Assembly (NCBI RefSeq): GCF_000003855.2
Contig: NW_003101664.1
Location: 682,878-746,877 of the forward strand
DNA length: 64,000 nucleotides
Direction of reading: 5' to 3'
Origin: Blastomyces gilchristii SLH14081
Taxonomy: Eukaryota > Ascomycota > Eurotiomycetes > Onygenales > Ajellomycetaceae
Shown: piece after piece, positions 1 through 11,373 of the stretch
Layout of the letters: every line of letters begins with the position of its first letter
Numbering within the stretch: position 1 is the stretch's first letter
The notes under the pieces: model-generated
What the model saw: only the letters and a program-made list of their open reading frames with translations
What the model was told of the DNA's origin: nothing
Databases searched by the model: none
Translations under genes and position numbers: made by a program

Positions 1-560
1 CAAAGAGTCTGACAGAGATGTCTATACTCTTTGTACTCAAGAAAGACAGTAGACTATATCTATGTGTAGACTACAGAGGTCTTAATAAGATGACAGTTAA
101 GAATTACTATTCATTATCATTAATTGATGAGATGATTAATCAATTATCTGAAGCAAAGGTATTTACAAAGATTGATATACAGAATATCTATTATAGAATC
201 AGAGTTAATGAAGATAATGTTTAAAAAACAGCTTTTCATATCAAGTACAGTAATTTTGAATATCTTGTTTTATCTTTTAATCTTTGTAACACTTCAGCCA
301 TCTTTCAGATCTATATAAATGAGACACTGTGAGGCCTTGTCAACATCTTCTGTATAGTATATCTGAATAACATTCTAATCTTCTCAAAAACAGAGGAAGA
401 ACATGATACTCATGTTCAAGAAGTGTTGAGTTGCTTGAGACAGTATTAACTCTATACAAACACTGAAAAATGCTTATTCTACATGCAGAAGATTGATTTC
501 TTAGATTATATTGTTGAGATGAACAGCATTTCAATGAACAGAAGCTGAGTCTTTATCATT
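1..560 (+). pseudogene. G1 reverse transcriptase remnant
   Basis: Open blocks carry the gypsy RT signature: CVDYRGLNKMTVKN, followed by the palm segment FTKIDIQNIYYRIRV. The catalytic YLDD box survives as YLNN near 355-385 (VYLNNILIFS), so both aspartates now read as asparagine. That change needs G-to-A transitions, the same type that made the internal stops. The enzyme would copy element RNA into cDNA in cytoplasmic particles. The N-terminus is cut by the window start. The family assignment is secure; the exact end is approximate. Confidence 0.85.
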
Positions 561-689
561 GAGAACTGGTTAATACTGCAGACATATCATGAGATGCAGA
601 TGTTTCTAGAATTTGTGAATTTCTACAGATAATTCATCTATACATATTCATGAATTACTACTCCTCTTACAGATCTGTTAAAGAGAAGT

Positions 690-1330
690 GTGAAAGACAG
701 AAAAATGAGACTATTTATTCTCACTCAAGACACTGTGCAGATGTTTATAGAATTGAAACAAGCTTTTACAGATATTATAATGCTAAATCACTTTAACTTC
801 AACTTACTCAGTCAGTGTGAGACTGATATATTCAGAAATGAAATCTGTGAAATCTTTTCACAGTTAACACTGAAGATCTTTCAATATTGAAAGAATCAGA
901 GAATAATCACTTCTGAAGATATAGACAATGAAATATCTGTGAAAGAAGGCTTTTTCACAGAGTCTATAAGATACTATGAATGAAGATCAGTGATCTTCTT
1001 CTTCAAGAAGTTATCACTCACACAGAGAAGATATGATACTCATGATTAAGAGATATTAGTAATTATCAAATTCTTTAAGATCTGATGACATTATCTTCAG
1101 AGTAGTAAGTACTCAGTGCAAGTTCTTACTGATCATGCAAATCTGTGTTACTTCTTGATAACAAAGAGCTTAACAGAATGTCAAGTCAGATGAGCAGAGC
1201 TGCTTTCAGAGTATGATTTCTATATTCAATATCATTCAGATTGACTTAACTCTGCTGACATGTTATCTAGACAGCTTAATTATAATATTATTGATGCAGA
1301 GAAGAATTCTATAAAAGAATCTCTGTCATC
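690..1330 (+). pseudogene. G1 RNase H remnant
   Basis: Read through stops, this segment shows the C-terminal RNase H pattern of gypsy pol: VLTDHANLCYF near 1,120, then RWAELLSEYDF and a final SADMLSRQ near 1,250-1,275. In the family this domain removes RNA from the RNA:DNA hybrid. A 66-codon open piece starts at 690, but it is only a chance stop-free stretch. The domain follows the RT directly, as expected. Frameshifts and stops make it non-functional. Confidence 0.75.
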
Positions 1331-1699
1331 ACTGCAGAAGAAGCTGGCTGCAGAGGGTTGAAATTCTCTGAAGCTCAGAAACAGCGCTGATAAGACAGCT
1401 GCATGACTCAGTATAGAAGATGAAAGAAAATCCAGATCTCTGCAGAGAACTGATACTGAAGATCATGAGCTTCTTATATTATATCTTGTAATTATTGAAT
1501 TGATAAAGAATAAAACAGTCTACAATCTTTCAATCTAACTACTTTTGAAATTCATTGATAAGTTATAGAAGAGAAATGCCTCTACTGCAGCTTAAATTCA
1601 GAAGTTGAAGAAGAAAGAATTCAGTTTAAACTTGAAAGAGATAGACTCTGAGCAGAGCAGTGCTGCTAAGAAATCAAGTCACTGATAACTAGAAGAATA

Positions 1700-2620
1700 T
1701 GAACTTCTACTACTGAATGATTCAGTCTTCATCTCTCATAGCAGAACAGTGTGTCAGAAGTTATTAAGAATTCATCATAATAATTCCCATGTGAGACACT
1801 TCAGGTTAGAGAAGACTGAGAAGCTTCTAAAACATAAATACATTTAAGACAAGCTTCAGACAGATATCAAAGAGTATATTAAGACTTACAATATCTATTA
1901 AAAAATAAAGATCTCACAGTATAAGTAATACAGTGAGTTGATATCACTGCCTGTTTCAAAGAGCTTATGACAGAATCTATCAATGAATTTCATAGTTAAC
2001 CTGTCAAAGTTGACAAGAGTCAAAGAATATGACTCAATTTTAGTCATTATTAACTGTTTCATGAAGATGATTAAATATATCTCTACTTATAAAAAGATTA
2101 AAGTCTCTGAATTGACTGACCTGTTTTTAGATATCATCATTTATGATCACAGTGCTCTGAAATTACTGATAACAGATTAAGAATCCCTCTTTATCAGTAA
2201 ATACTGATCAGCTTTTTACTATCATCTTATAATAAGACATCTTCTCAGTACTGCATTTCATCTGCAGACAGATGATCAGACTGAACATCAGAATCAGATA
2301 CTAGAACAGCATCTTCAAGTGTTCTATTTATATTATCAGAATGATTGACTCAAACATCTTCTGATCACTGAATTCATATATAACAATGCAAAGAATGTAA
2401 TCTTAAAGATATCTTCTTTCTATACTTATTATGAATATAATTCTTCATTACTCAGTGACATCATGAATAACATTTCAAAGAGAGAAATAGACAGTCAGAA
2501 TATTAAACAGATACAGAGAACAGAGTATTTCTCAGTATCAGAAGTAAAAGTGAGATTGAAACTTTTGAATAAAATTTATAAGAAGACAGTGAAAAGCATT
2601 CACTGTACTCAGAAGTGATA
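1700..2620 (+). pseudogene. G1 integrase remnant
   Basis: The HHCC zinc-binding end can be traced near 1,760-1,900: the two histidines are visible, but the expected CNIC pair reads YNIY, which G-to-A changes would give. The core follows from 1,983 (SMNFIVNLSK, then DSILVIINCF), with LLITD and the later TAFHLQTDDQTEHQN segment near 2,160-2,300. In the family this enzyme inserts the cDNA into the chromosome. Both lost cysteines and several stops mean it is dead. Confidence 0.8.
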
Positions 2621-2759
2621 GATGAAATACTATAATTGAAAATATCTTTCAATGAAGTTCTTAATAGAGGATCAAGTACTACTTTCAGCAAAGAATATCA
2701 AGATAATAAGATTATATAAGAAGCTCAGTGAGTGATGACTAGAATCTTTCTCAGTAACA

Positions 2760-3065
2760 AGAGTGATGAGTAAGCAGACATATAAGTTAAAATTACTCAC
2801 AGAATTGAAATCAATTCATTCTGTTTTTTACATTTTCTATTTGAAGCTCTATAAGCAATACTCTGAAGTGAAGCCATCTCAGTCAGATAATATTGAGATT
2901 GAGAGTGATACTGAATATCTTATGAAGAAAATATTGAATAAGTGAATATATTATGACAAGCTTCAATATCTCATTAAATGAGAAGATTATTCATCATCAG
3001 AGAATTCATGAAAATTACTTGAGTATTTGAAAAATACTGAGAAAGAGATTATAAGTTATAAGACA
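2760..3065 (+). pseudogene. G1 chromodomain remnant
   Basis: The segment after the integrase has HSVFYIFYLKLYK (the usual SVFHVSLLK junction), an acidic linker, and then a chromodomain-like pattern: EYLMKKILNK, YYDKLQYLIK, EDYSSSENS. Aromatic cage positions read as stops that were probably Trp. In chromoviruses this domain steers integration to heterochromatin. The chromodomain marks G1 as a chromovirus-type element. The end is approximate. Confidence 0.7.
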
Positions 3066-3089
3066 GCTAGTAGAGACTGCTCTATTATA

Positions 3090-3420
3090 CATCAGAGATA
3101 TTGAATAAGAAATACTGCTTAAGACTTCTCATTTTTTCTCAAAGAATTTTTTAGAGATAATCTTACAGTGATGAGTCAGCATCTTATAAGCTCTGTAGCA
3201 CTCTTCTTCTATTTTCTCTTAAAGAGTTTTTTAGAAGTTTAATAAGACTATACAAGTGTAAAATTCCTGAAGCAGTTAGAGAAAAGAAATATTTGAAATC
3301 AATAAAAAGATTAATATTATCAATTCACAGACTGCTGCTATTCTAATGAGGCTACAGCCTGCTGAAAAAGTAAAAAGAAGAAATCTCAGAGTCTACTCAT
3401 CAATAATCACATTCTCATCA
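3090..3420. other. No gene recognised; probable G1 3' untranslated sequence
   Basis: An AT-rich stretch lies between the G1 chromodomain and the next readable frame. It contains no recognisable LTR terminus, tRNA or repeat. Confidence 0.4.
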
Positions 3421-3792
3421 AACTCATTCTTCACTGTTGAAGTCTTCAGCACTGATATCCTTGTCTGCTGAGAAGTTAGCACTGTGACACTACAGAGAAG
3501 CATGCTGCAGAAGAGCATGTATACTGTAGAAGAGTATGAGAGATACTGAAATTATCAATTTATCAACTTACAAAGCATCTCAGTCATCTGCTTCAACTGA
3601 AGTGAGATTCTCTTCAATCAGCAATTGATTTTCATAGCACTTTCAACAGCAGTACTGACTGACTTCTTCTTGAGATCAGCTATTCTGAGGTGTTTTTTCA
3701 TCTCAGAGACTCATGCTTTCATCTTCTTTTACAGATAAGCAAGAGAGATCTTCTCAGCCTTGACAGAATCTGTCAATACTTGAAGCTCTGAG

Positions 3793-3800
3793 ATTCTCAC
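3793..3800. repeat. 8-bp target-site duplication (left) of MITE copy 1
   Basis: ATTCTCAC here is repeated exactly at 4,307-4,314 on the other side of the MITE. Eight bases is the hAT-superfamily length. Confidence 0.9.
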
Positions 3801-4306
3801 TAGACTGGCCGCTGAGACCATGAATTTCACATTTGGTCTCATTTGATCTGGTCCCATACATTTCTTGGCGTGAATCCCGCTGGGACTAGTCATCAAAAAA
3901 ACATGCAAAGTGACTATATATCAGATCTTAAAATGAAATCATGACTTGAAAAAAATGAGAAAGTGGTCTCATTTGGTCCCATTTAGTCCCATTCTTGGCA
4001 TAAAGTTACTATTTTTAGACATTTTAAGGTTTTTTTTAGACTATTTTTAATTTTTTAAAAAGTAACACTTTTTGATAACACTCAAATGAGATTTAAAGTC
4101 ATTTAAAGCAATAAAAATAATTTAAATTGAGAAGTGGAAATCATGATCTCATTTGAAAAATGTGACAAGAGTAGACAGTAAGTTTCACTGAGACAGTATG
4201 AGACTACTATCTAATGTTAAAACCGTGTAATGGAATCAGTTGAATTGGTAATGAGACTATCAAAAAATCTGGTCCTGGTCTCAGACACGGTCACACGGTC
4301 AGTCTA
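3801..4306 (+). mobile_element. hAT-type MITE, copy 1 (506 bp)
   Basis: Starts TAGACTGGCCGC and ends GGTCACACGGTCAGTCTA, giving short terminal inverted repeats of the form TAGACTGRCCG. It is flanked by an exact 8-bp duplication. There is no coding capacity. The outer ends match the ends of the two 5.8-kb hAT transposons in this window, so this is a deletion derivative of, or parasite on, that element. It is inserted in the Cys-rich frame. It keeps a few CpG sites, mostly in the terminal repeats. Confidence 0.93.
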
Positions 4307-4935
4307 ATTCTCACTCTGTACTGCTTGAGCATCTGAGCTTCTTGTCAGAGCCAACACAATGCCTTCTTATAAAGTAGATAATACTTACAGAGAGATAGAA
4401 GTCATTGTTACAGATACAATGAAAATAATGAGAGTGAGAGAAGAGATAAGTACACAAGATCTCTCTCTTCTTCAGCTGCTTAGCACAGTGTAGACAAGTG
4501 ACAGTGCTAGTCAGAGGCCGCATCAGAGCCTTCTCACAGAGAGAAGACAAAGAAACTGTGGAATTCTGCAGACTCAACTCAGCAGCATTCTGAGCAGGGC
4601 TCAGATGTGCTGTGAGAGAGAAACTACAGATTGAGCTTCTCAGAGTCACTGTCTCTGAAATCAATCTCTTCTCAGGTTTCTCTCTGAATGATCACACAGG
4701 GTCATACATCACTGTGTTAACTGAAAGAAGAGGTGATATCACAACAGCAGCAGAAGAAGCAGAGAAAGAATCAGACATGAATGAACTGACTGACAGAAGA
4801 GATGACACCTCACTGCAAGATACAGCAACTACTGTCACAGCTGCAAGAGAAGTAGAAGAAGAAGAAGAAGAAGATGTGACAATAAGAGCAGTGCTTTCAC
4901 AGTTCATCAATACTGCTGTCTCTGCCTTCAACTGA

Positions 4936-5340
4936 GCTTTCTTGACAGTTATGAAGACTGCAGCTGCATCATAAAGACATTTACTTACTAGAAAACATTA
5001 GAATAAGCTCTTTATTATTCTCTAAGAATAATACTCTCATGCACTCACTGTTGCAATTGAGAAGAGAGAGAAGAAAAATATATCACAGAAGAAGAGAATC
5101 TTTTCAAAAAATCCTGTCACTACTGTTAGCTTTGTCTCTAAAATACATCACTTTTACAGAGAATTTCATATATAGAACAGAATATGATGAGAGATCTGTA
5201 AGTCACTTATTAACTACATTTTTCATATCTTAAATTAATATATAAGAAACTCACTTATCATGTATTTAATTTGAATGAAGATGAGAAAAGAGATCTATAC
5301 AGTTAGCAGAAAAACTCATCTATTTCTTTATATCATGCAC
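4936..5340. other. No gene recognised
   Basis: AT-rich sequence between two unassigned decayed frames. The short plus-strand open stretch at 5,039-5,233 has no recognisable motif. I see no repeat, RNA gene or transposon end. Confidence 0.4.
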
Positions 5341-5985
5341 AGCACACACACTGTCAATCAATTGATAACTGTTGCTATATAATAAAGATAACTCTCAATT
5401 CAGTAATCTTGAGAATATTGAGACTATACTCTTAAAGAGAAGAGCATTATCACATTCTCAGCTGTGTTAAGACCTTGCTACAGTTTCACACAGCTCATCA
5501 CTTTTATATGAATGATTTCATCTCATCTGAACTGGTTTTCAATCACTCTATGATATCATTCAGATATATCATAGAAAGATCTGATTGATGAATATGAGAA
5601 TCTTACTTCTATATAAGATCAGCAGATTACTCTTTCTTGACAGTGAGATGCTGCTGAGGTATTACTCTGACTATTCTCACTTATAAAATGAGAGAAGAGT
5701 ATTCACTCATTGTCTATATAGAATAGCTAGATACTGACTCCTCATCAAAGAAGTCAGTGATTCATTTTTCTTCTATTGAAATATATATGAGAGTTACTGC
5801 ATTTCTCATACAATCTTCTTAGTATACTAAGTATCATATCTGTGATATTCTTGCAATAACTCTGTAGTCTATGAGCTCACTATTCAAGCAAGATAGTCAA
5901 GCCCACTTATACAGCTTCTCAAACAACTACCCCTACATGACGCCGCCGACTAGCCACCGCTTCGGTTCCGTCACGTTACACTTAT
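5340..5985 (+). pseudogene. Unassigned decayed plus-strand frame
   Basis: One reading frame stays open over roughly 210 codons except for TGA and TAG codons, the pattern of a hypermutated gene. It runs through FHTAHHFYMNDF and TYKMREEYSLIVYIE to YPYMTPPTSHRFGSVTL. The last 55 bases (about 5,928-5,982) are GC-rich with several intact CpG sites, unlike the rest. The frame ends where homology to the gag of G2 starts, so G2 appears to be truncated into it or joined by a rearrangement. I do not recognise the protein. Confidence 0.35.
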
Positions 5986-6480
5986 CAAGCTCAAGAGTAT
6001 ATAGAACAGTGACAGAAGATGTTACACTTCAGTCACTTATACATCTACACTAAGAAATAACAACAATGATGCAGATGCTATGAACTGAGTAGACTTGAAT
6101 ATCTACACATAAGTGAGAGTCTCTGTCATCTGAACAGACTTCTGAGTTTCTGAGATCACTTCTGAAGAAGTCACTGATCAATATCAATATAAAGTATATA
6201 TCAATTATAACTAATCAGAATATATTGCTTTCAACTGCTGATCAATCTATGTGTCTTCTCACTCAAGAGAAAGATCAGCATCTTCTTACTTAAGAGAAAG
6301 ATCAGTGTCTTCTTACTCAAAGAATGAATCAGTGTCTGTCTGCATCAATCACATTGTATTGAAGAAAGATTTGAAAGATAACTATGAAGATGCTCTGATG
6401 AAACAGGGAAAAGATTAGCTTCTATTCAAATTCATAAACAGAAGCTTGAAGAGGTCAGATGACAATGATTTGAAGAGAAA
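5985..6480 (+). pseudogene. G2 copy 1 gag (partial) with mutated zinc knuckle
   Basis: The frame matches the gag of copy 2 on the minus strand (shared NNNNDAD, SEEVTD and later KNESVSV). A CCHC knuckle of the form C-x2-C-x4-H-x4-C is seen at about 6,205-6,246. Here it reads Y-x2-Y-x4-Y-x4-C, while copy 2 still has three of the four ligands. In the family the knuckle binds the genomic RNA. The N-terminal gag is absent. Confidence 0.65.
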
Positions 6481-6486
6481 ATAACA

Positions 6487-6780
6487 ATGAATGTAATTCT
6501 TGTATCTACTGTGATCAATAACATGTATAATATGAAAGTCATGATAGACAGTGATCTATGTTATTATGCAATGATTAAATCTTCAGTTATAAGACATTAT
6601 AATCTTCAATATATTCTCTTATCAAACCCTCAACTTCTTGCAGAATTCAATGACTTAATGAATGTTTGTATCTGTTACATGATGAAGCTAAACATAGATG
6701 TTAAAGAACATCAATACAAAGATGCCTATGTATATGAAGTTGATAATCTTGATTATAATCTTATGTTAGAACTTATCTAA
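6487..6780 (+). pseudogene. G2 copy 1 aspartic protease
   Basis: A 97-codon open frame with the retropepsin flap and active-site pattern: MIDSD, where MIDSG is expected, then YAMIKSSVIRHYNL and a closing YNLMLELI in place of YDLILGLPWL. The catalytic Asp is kept but the following Gly reads as Asp (G-to-A). Family members cut the polyprotein. It sits between gag and RT as usual. Its open length looks fortuitous because both neighbours are full of stops. Confidence 0.75.
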
Positions 6781-7009
6781 CTGTCTGAACAAGGTATCTT
6801 ATTAAATGCTTAAAATGAAAGCTTAATATTCTCTAATAATAATACAGTTCATAAAGATGATATTTACAAGACTATGAATCTGACACAGATCTCTGTAAAT
6901 GCTTATGAAATGCTCTGAAAAAGAAGTCACTGAAAAGATCACTGATAGCAGAATTATGTAGTAATCTATTTTATCAGTCTGATCAATATTAAGAAAGCTC
7001 TAGAAAAGT

Positions 7010-7960
7010 TATTTTATACTATAATAACAGATTCTCATACAAAACTTTCTCAACAATATTATGAATATCTAGATGTCTTTTAACAAGATAACATTGTGAA
7101 TATATCTCTCTTACAAGGCTCAGAAGTGAATCACAGTATCAAGTTAGAAAAGAAGAATGATAAGAATCTCAAGTTATCATGAGACTCTCTTTATAATATG
7201 TCTTAAGATGAACTTCTTCTTCTTCAGAAGACACTCAATAATCTATTAGATAAGAAATTCATATATATTAGCAACTCTTTCACTGCAGCTTCTATTCTCT
7301 TTGCAAATAAATCAGATGAAGAACTCTAATTCTATGTAAACTATCAAGAATTGAACAGATTAATCAAGAAGAACTGCTATTCTTTATCTCTTATCAATGA
7401 AACTCTAGCTCATATCAGACAAGCTTAATAGTTTACAAAACTAGATATTATTACTGCATTTTATAAGATCTGTATCACTGAAGAAGATGAATGACTTACA
7501 GTATTCTGAATATATTATAATCTCTTTGAATAAGTAGTCACATCTTTTGAACTGACTAATACTCTCAGTACATTTCAGAAGTATATTAACTGAGCACTTC
7601 AAGATTTTCTTGATGAATTTATATCTGTATATCTCAATGACATTCTCATCTTCATTGATGAATTCAGAAAAGAATATTAAGAACATGTGTGAAGAGTATT
7701 ATAATAATTATAAGAAGCAGAACTATTAATAGATATTGACAAATATGATTTTAAAGTCAAGAGTATAAAATATCTAGGTTTTATCATAGAAGCTGATAAG
7801 AAGATTTAAATGAATTCTGAGAAAGTCTCTGTCATTCTTGAATAAAAAGCTTTATATACTGTGAAGAATATATAAAGCTTCATTGAATTTACTAACTTCT
7901 ATCAGCAATTTATAAGAAACTTCTCAGATATTGTAAGATTACTTACAGAACTCACTAAGA
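7010..7960 (+). pseudogene. G2 copy 1 reverse transcriptase
   Basis: Readable through stops: QYYEYLDVF at the N-terminal edge, FYVNYQELNRLIKKNCYSL, FTKLDIITAFYKICI, and the catalytic box VYLNDILIF at about 7,624-7,655, where one aspartate of YLDD has become Asn. The usual YLGFII then ANFYQQFIRNFSD-like stretches follow to about 7,950. The minus-strand open frame at 7,441-7,686 is only the complement of this domain. Confidence 0.85.
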
Positions 7961-7979
7961 AGAACTCAGTATTTCAATA

Positions 7980-8450
7980 ATTAGCAGACACTGATGCTGC
8001 ATTTACACAGATGAAAAAGATGTTTATTAATACATCTCTGCTAATGATATTTGACTCTGACTGTGAAATAGTTGTTGAAGCTGACTTCTCTGACTATATT
8101 ATAGAGAGAGCTATATTACAATATGATAATAAAAATGTCTTATAATTATACATCTTCATGTCTAAGAAGTTGAGCCCTGCTGAATGCAACTATAAGATCT
8201 ATAACAAGAAACTTCTCACAATTATACACTATCTAGAGAAATGAAACTCTGAACTCTGAAGCATCTTCAAATTTGAGATAATTACAGATCATAAGAATCT
8301 CAAATACTTCACTATTATCTGTAAGCTTACTGAACAACAGATACAATAATCTGAGCTATTAAGCTGTTTTCATTTCATAATACACTACTGTCTCAGCAGT
8401 CAGAACTCAATAACAGATGCTCTCTTATAACAAGTGTAAGATATATCATT
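7980..8450 (+). pseudogene. G2 copy 1 RNase H
   Basis: Shows DAAFTQMKKMF, then [42 protein letters not shown] and the closing SITDALL, all standard gypsy RNase H landmarks. Several stops interrupt it. In copy 2 this domain is joined directly to the chromodomain region because the integrase is missing there. Confidence 0.8.
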
Positions 8451-8479
8451 CAATGTAACAGACACACATTGAATGAACT

Positions 8480-9774
8480 GAGAACATCAGCTCTTGAATC
8501 TGAAGATATTAGTTGATTCAGATGAAATAATTCATGACACTATACACACTTCTCTGATTAGAACTGTCACTAATATCTCAACTTCTTCTGAATCTATACT
8601 AGATGAATTGTGACATACAACAGCTTAAACTGATGAACTTCTTCAAACACTCATTAAAGCAGTATATCAAGAAGCACTCTGATTCTTCTCAGAAGTACAT
8701 ATAAGAATCAACATCTCAGAATACTCAATTGATGATAATAACACTCTACAATTCTGTGAATGATACTGAGTCTCTTACTTCAAACTCTTACACATCTGAA
8801 TAATGCAAGAGATGCATGATTCTCATATAATCAGATATTCAGGTCATGAATAACTGTATTGAGTAATCTCTTAAGAGTTCTACTGACCTGAGATATTAAA
8901 CAGCATCAGATATTTTGTCTGAAACTGCAACTGTTATTCTTTCATCATCTTATAAAAGAATCATAGAAAAGACCTGCTGAAATCACTCAATATCTCTGAT
9001 AGAATCTGATGAGATGTAATAATTGACTTTACTATTAATCTCTCTGAGAGCAAGAGTTGTAGAAATATTCTGATTATTATGAATCAATTGAGCAAAGATA
9101 TAATATTAAAACCTTGTGATAAGATGAATACTGAACAAGTCACTGAAGCTTTTCTACAGAGCTCATTCTATTGAATGCATGAGTTGCTGAGATCTATAGT
9201 ATCAGATCAGAGCTGTTAATTCATAAACACTCTCTGAACAAGAATCTGTCAAGTTCTCAAGATTACACATCATTTGTCAACTGCCTATCACTCTGAGATT
9301 GATGACACATCAGAACAGATAATTCAGACTGTAAAGAATTATCTTTATAAGTTTTGCAATCACTTATAAGATAATTAACATAATCTTCTTCTACACATAG
9401 AGATTACTATCAACAGCTGAGATGCTGTCTTAACAGGTGTAAGCTCATTCTTCCTTACACACAGTTATCACATGAAAGTATTGAATCTTCTAGAAATCAC
9501 ACATTTCACACTGAACCTCTGCAGTTCAATTCAGATCACTGATAATATAGTAATAAAGCTCTGAGACATTCATGACTGAGCAGAGGCCTTCATGACAATC
9601 ACAAAACAAGATCAAGAGAATTAAACTAATATTCACTGAGATCTCACTGAGTAATATAAGATAGAAGACTTAATGTGATTGAATCTCAAGAATATACAGA
9701 TCACATGTTCATCTCATACACTGAATTATCATCATATCAAGTATAAAGTGATAGAAGTTCTAGATAGCTACAAC
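8480..9774 (+). pseudogene. G2 copy 1 integrase, C-terminus cut by hAT insertion
   Basis: The HHCC zinc finger can be read near 8,810-8,945: HDSHIIRYSGHE with two histidines, then CNCY where CxxC is expected. The core follows: DFTINLSESKSCRNILIIMNQ, IVSDQ, and HLSTAYHSEIDDTSEQIIQ (about 9,000-9,330). The GPY/F-type tail YHHIKYKVIEVLDSYN runs to the insertion point. The integrase would join cDNA to the genome. This domain is entirely absent from copy 2. Confidence 0.85.
9767..9774. repeat. 8-bp target-site duplication (left) of hAT copy 1
   Basis: GCTACAAC directly before the element; the same eight bases follow it at 15,556-15,563. Removing the element and one copy restores the G2 reading between VLDS and YNYYLDIS. 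Confidence 0.95.
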
Positions 9775-10143
9775 TAGACTGACCGTGTGACCGTGTCTGA
9801 GACCAGGATCAAACTTTACAGTTGTCACGTTGCCTAAAAGCATTACTTCTGATCATGGTTTGTGTTCATCACATTGATCTTAAATCATGTTATTTCAAAT
9901 ATTAAAGATCTCAGATTCACTTTTTAAATAAAAATCTAGTCTCAGATAAAGAATATGTTTGAATTCTTAGTCACATTTTCATTCTGATCTTATTATTGAG
10001 AATGGCATTAAATAAGACTATGAAATCATTTCTCACTTACATAATATCATAACATAGTGCTTATTTATTGAAAATTCAATAGAGAGTATTATCAAATATC
10101 ATTACTTTTCTGAATACAGATTATAATTCATATAATTTTAATT

Positions 10144-10275
10144 ATAAAAAAAAACATAAAATACAAAAAAAAATAAAAAACAAAAAACAAAACAAACACA
10201 AGAAAAAATCACAATAAAAAAAAAAAAAAGAAAAGAAAAAGAAAAAAACAAAAAATAAAAATAAAAAAAAATCAA
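10144..10275. repeat. A-rich low-complexity tract in hAT copy 1
   Basis: Long A runs broken by single C, T or G. The matching tract in copy 2 is at about 57,807-57,932, so it belongs to the element. Confidence 0.8.
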
Positions 10276-10285
10276 GATCACAGAG

Positions 10286-10960
10286 CTGCAGTACTCTTAA
10301 AATATTCACTTCTCAGAGTCTTTACAATGTTTATTATCAACTATGTATTTCTCACAGTGAGAGTAACACAGCTGCAATGAGTCATTGTCTTAATATCACT
10401 TAATAAATAATCAGTATATATCTGTATAAATGTGAATAATTAGAAAACATACACTTAAAAAGTGTGGTCAGAGTGAACTCTGCTGTCACTTGAATAGTAT
10501 TAAGAATAGAATGCTGAAATCAATGATTTTCTTCATCAATTTCACAGACAAGGCATGTAAAGATGATCTTGAGAAATATAAGATTCTTCAACTTCTGATA
10601 AAAACAGATCTCATGAAGAGACTCTATTTTCATGATATCAGAGACTGAGTGTTATTAAAAAGCATTACTTTTATATAATATATATGCACTTACTGCAGTA
10701 ATTCACTCTCTATGCATGTAATTAAGAGTTGTAGCTTTCTCATGCTGTATGACTCTCTCTGAAATGCTGCTATCAGTTTGCAACTCACACAGTCTCCCAG
10801 TTCAGCATGTGCTGTGTGTATGCAGCTCTGCATGCTGGGGCTGTGTTGGTCATTATGGCCTGGCGTGGTACTTGCTTTTCATGAGCCATGTTTCATTTGA
10901 GAAGAGAGAAGAGAAAGACATGACTGTTGTTTTATTCAGAAGAGAATGAATAATTAGTAT
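10286..10960 (-). pseudogene. Second frame of the hAT element, minus strand, unassigned
   Basis: Both hAT copies keep a readable minus-strand frame: MKIESLHEICFYQKLKNLIF leading to VTAEFTLTTLFKC and SNYSHLYRYIL. In copy 2 it is still open for 77 codons (58,293-58,060). Upstream (about 10,700-10,950) is a possible first exon, with a GTAAGT...CAG intron-like gap at about 10,650-10,695. I do not recognise the protein; it could be an accessory gene or captured sequence. Its direction is away from the transposase. Confidence 0.35.
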
Positions 10961-11373
10961 TATTAAATATAATTTGATTCATCTGTATTTAAAATTTAAT
11001 TAGTCTATACTCTTCAATTTGAGAGTTTCTATGAGTGTTTTAATAGTTTTCATACCAGCTTGAACTTAGTGATGAGTTGAAAAAGAAGAGAAAAGAGAGA
11101 AGAAAGAAATAAGAATAACTTATCTTTATAATATAAAAACAGAGAATTGCTGTAATCATTCTCTCTAGTAATAAAGATCTGTTTTCTGCATGTATCTCTG
11201 ATATAGATTATATGATAAATGCATATAAAGAATATCAATAGTGCATGTATTGAATGAAGATAATATTGCTATGTAACACTGTAGTTATTTCTGTACATCT
11301 CTGAAAGCTGTTAATAGTTTCTTTATCTCTTTATGTTTAATAAGTCAATAATATATTCTGATGCACTTCTCAT

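Larger units (their letters stand above)
1..3090 (+). mobile_element. G1: 3' half of a Ty3/gypsy chromovirus-type retrotransposon, degenerate
   Basis: Reading through TGA/TAG stops gives the normal Ty3/gypsy pol order: reverse transcriptase (about 1-560), RNase H (about 690-1,330), integrase (about 1,700-2,620) and chromodomain (about 2,760-3,060). The 5' part (LTR, gag, protease) lies outside the window. No 3' LTR could be recognised after 3,060. The protein differs clearly from the three other gypsy lineages in the window, so I treat it as a separate family. Heavy C-to-T and G-to-A decay makes it inactive. Confidence 0.85.
3420..4935 (-). pseudogene. Unassigned minus-strand frame: Cys-rich motif followed by coiled coil, split by a MITE
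   Basis: Reading leftwards from about 4,931, the minus strand shows a Ser/Ala-rich start, then an open 117-residue piece (4,664-4,311). That piece has cysteines at its residues 57, 60, 71, 83 and 85 (TCLHCAKQL, then HCICNND), a possible zinc-binding cluster. Beyond the MITE the frame resumes with a helical stretch (VRISELQVLTDSVKAEKI, then SEMKKHL) down to about 3,560. A possible intron begins at GTAAGT near 3,570. I do not recognise the family. The weak plus-strand open frame at 4,612-4,935 overlaps it and is less likely to be real. Confidence 0.4.

Noticed and set aside
3090..3800. 3' LTR of G1
   Set aside because: Looked for TG...CA ends with a preceding purine tract but found no second copy to support any candidate.
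4612..4935. 107-codon plus-strand frame with an acidic stretch
   Set aside because: It overlaps a minus-strand frame with better structure; the Glu run is the complement of a Ser-rich segment. Neither has a recognised domain, and the minus strand joins logically to sequence beyond the MITE.
7441..7686. 81-codon minus-strand frame, repeated at 22,222-22,467
   Set aside because: It is the complement of the G2 reverse transcriptase in both copies.
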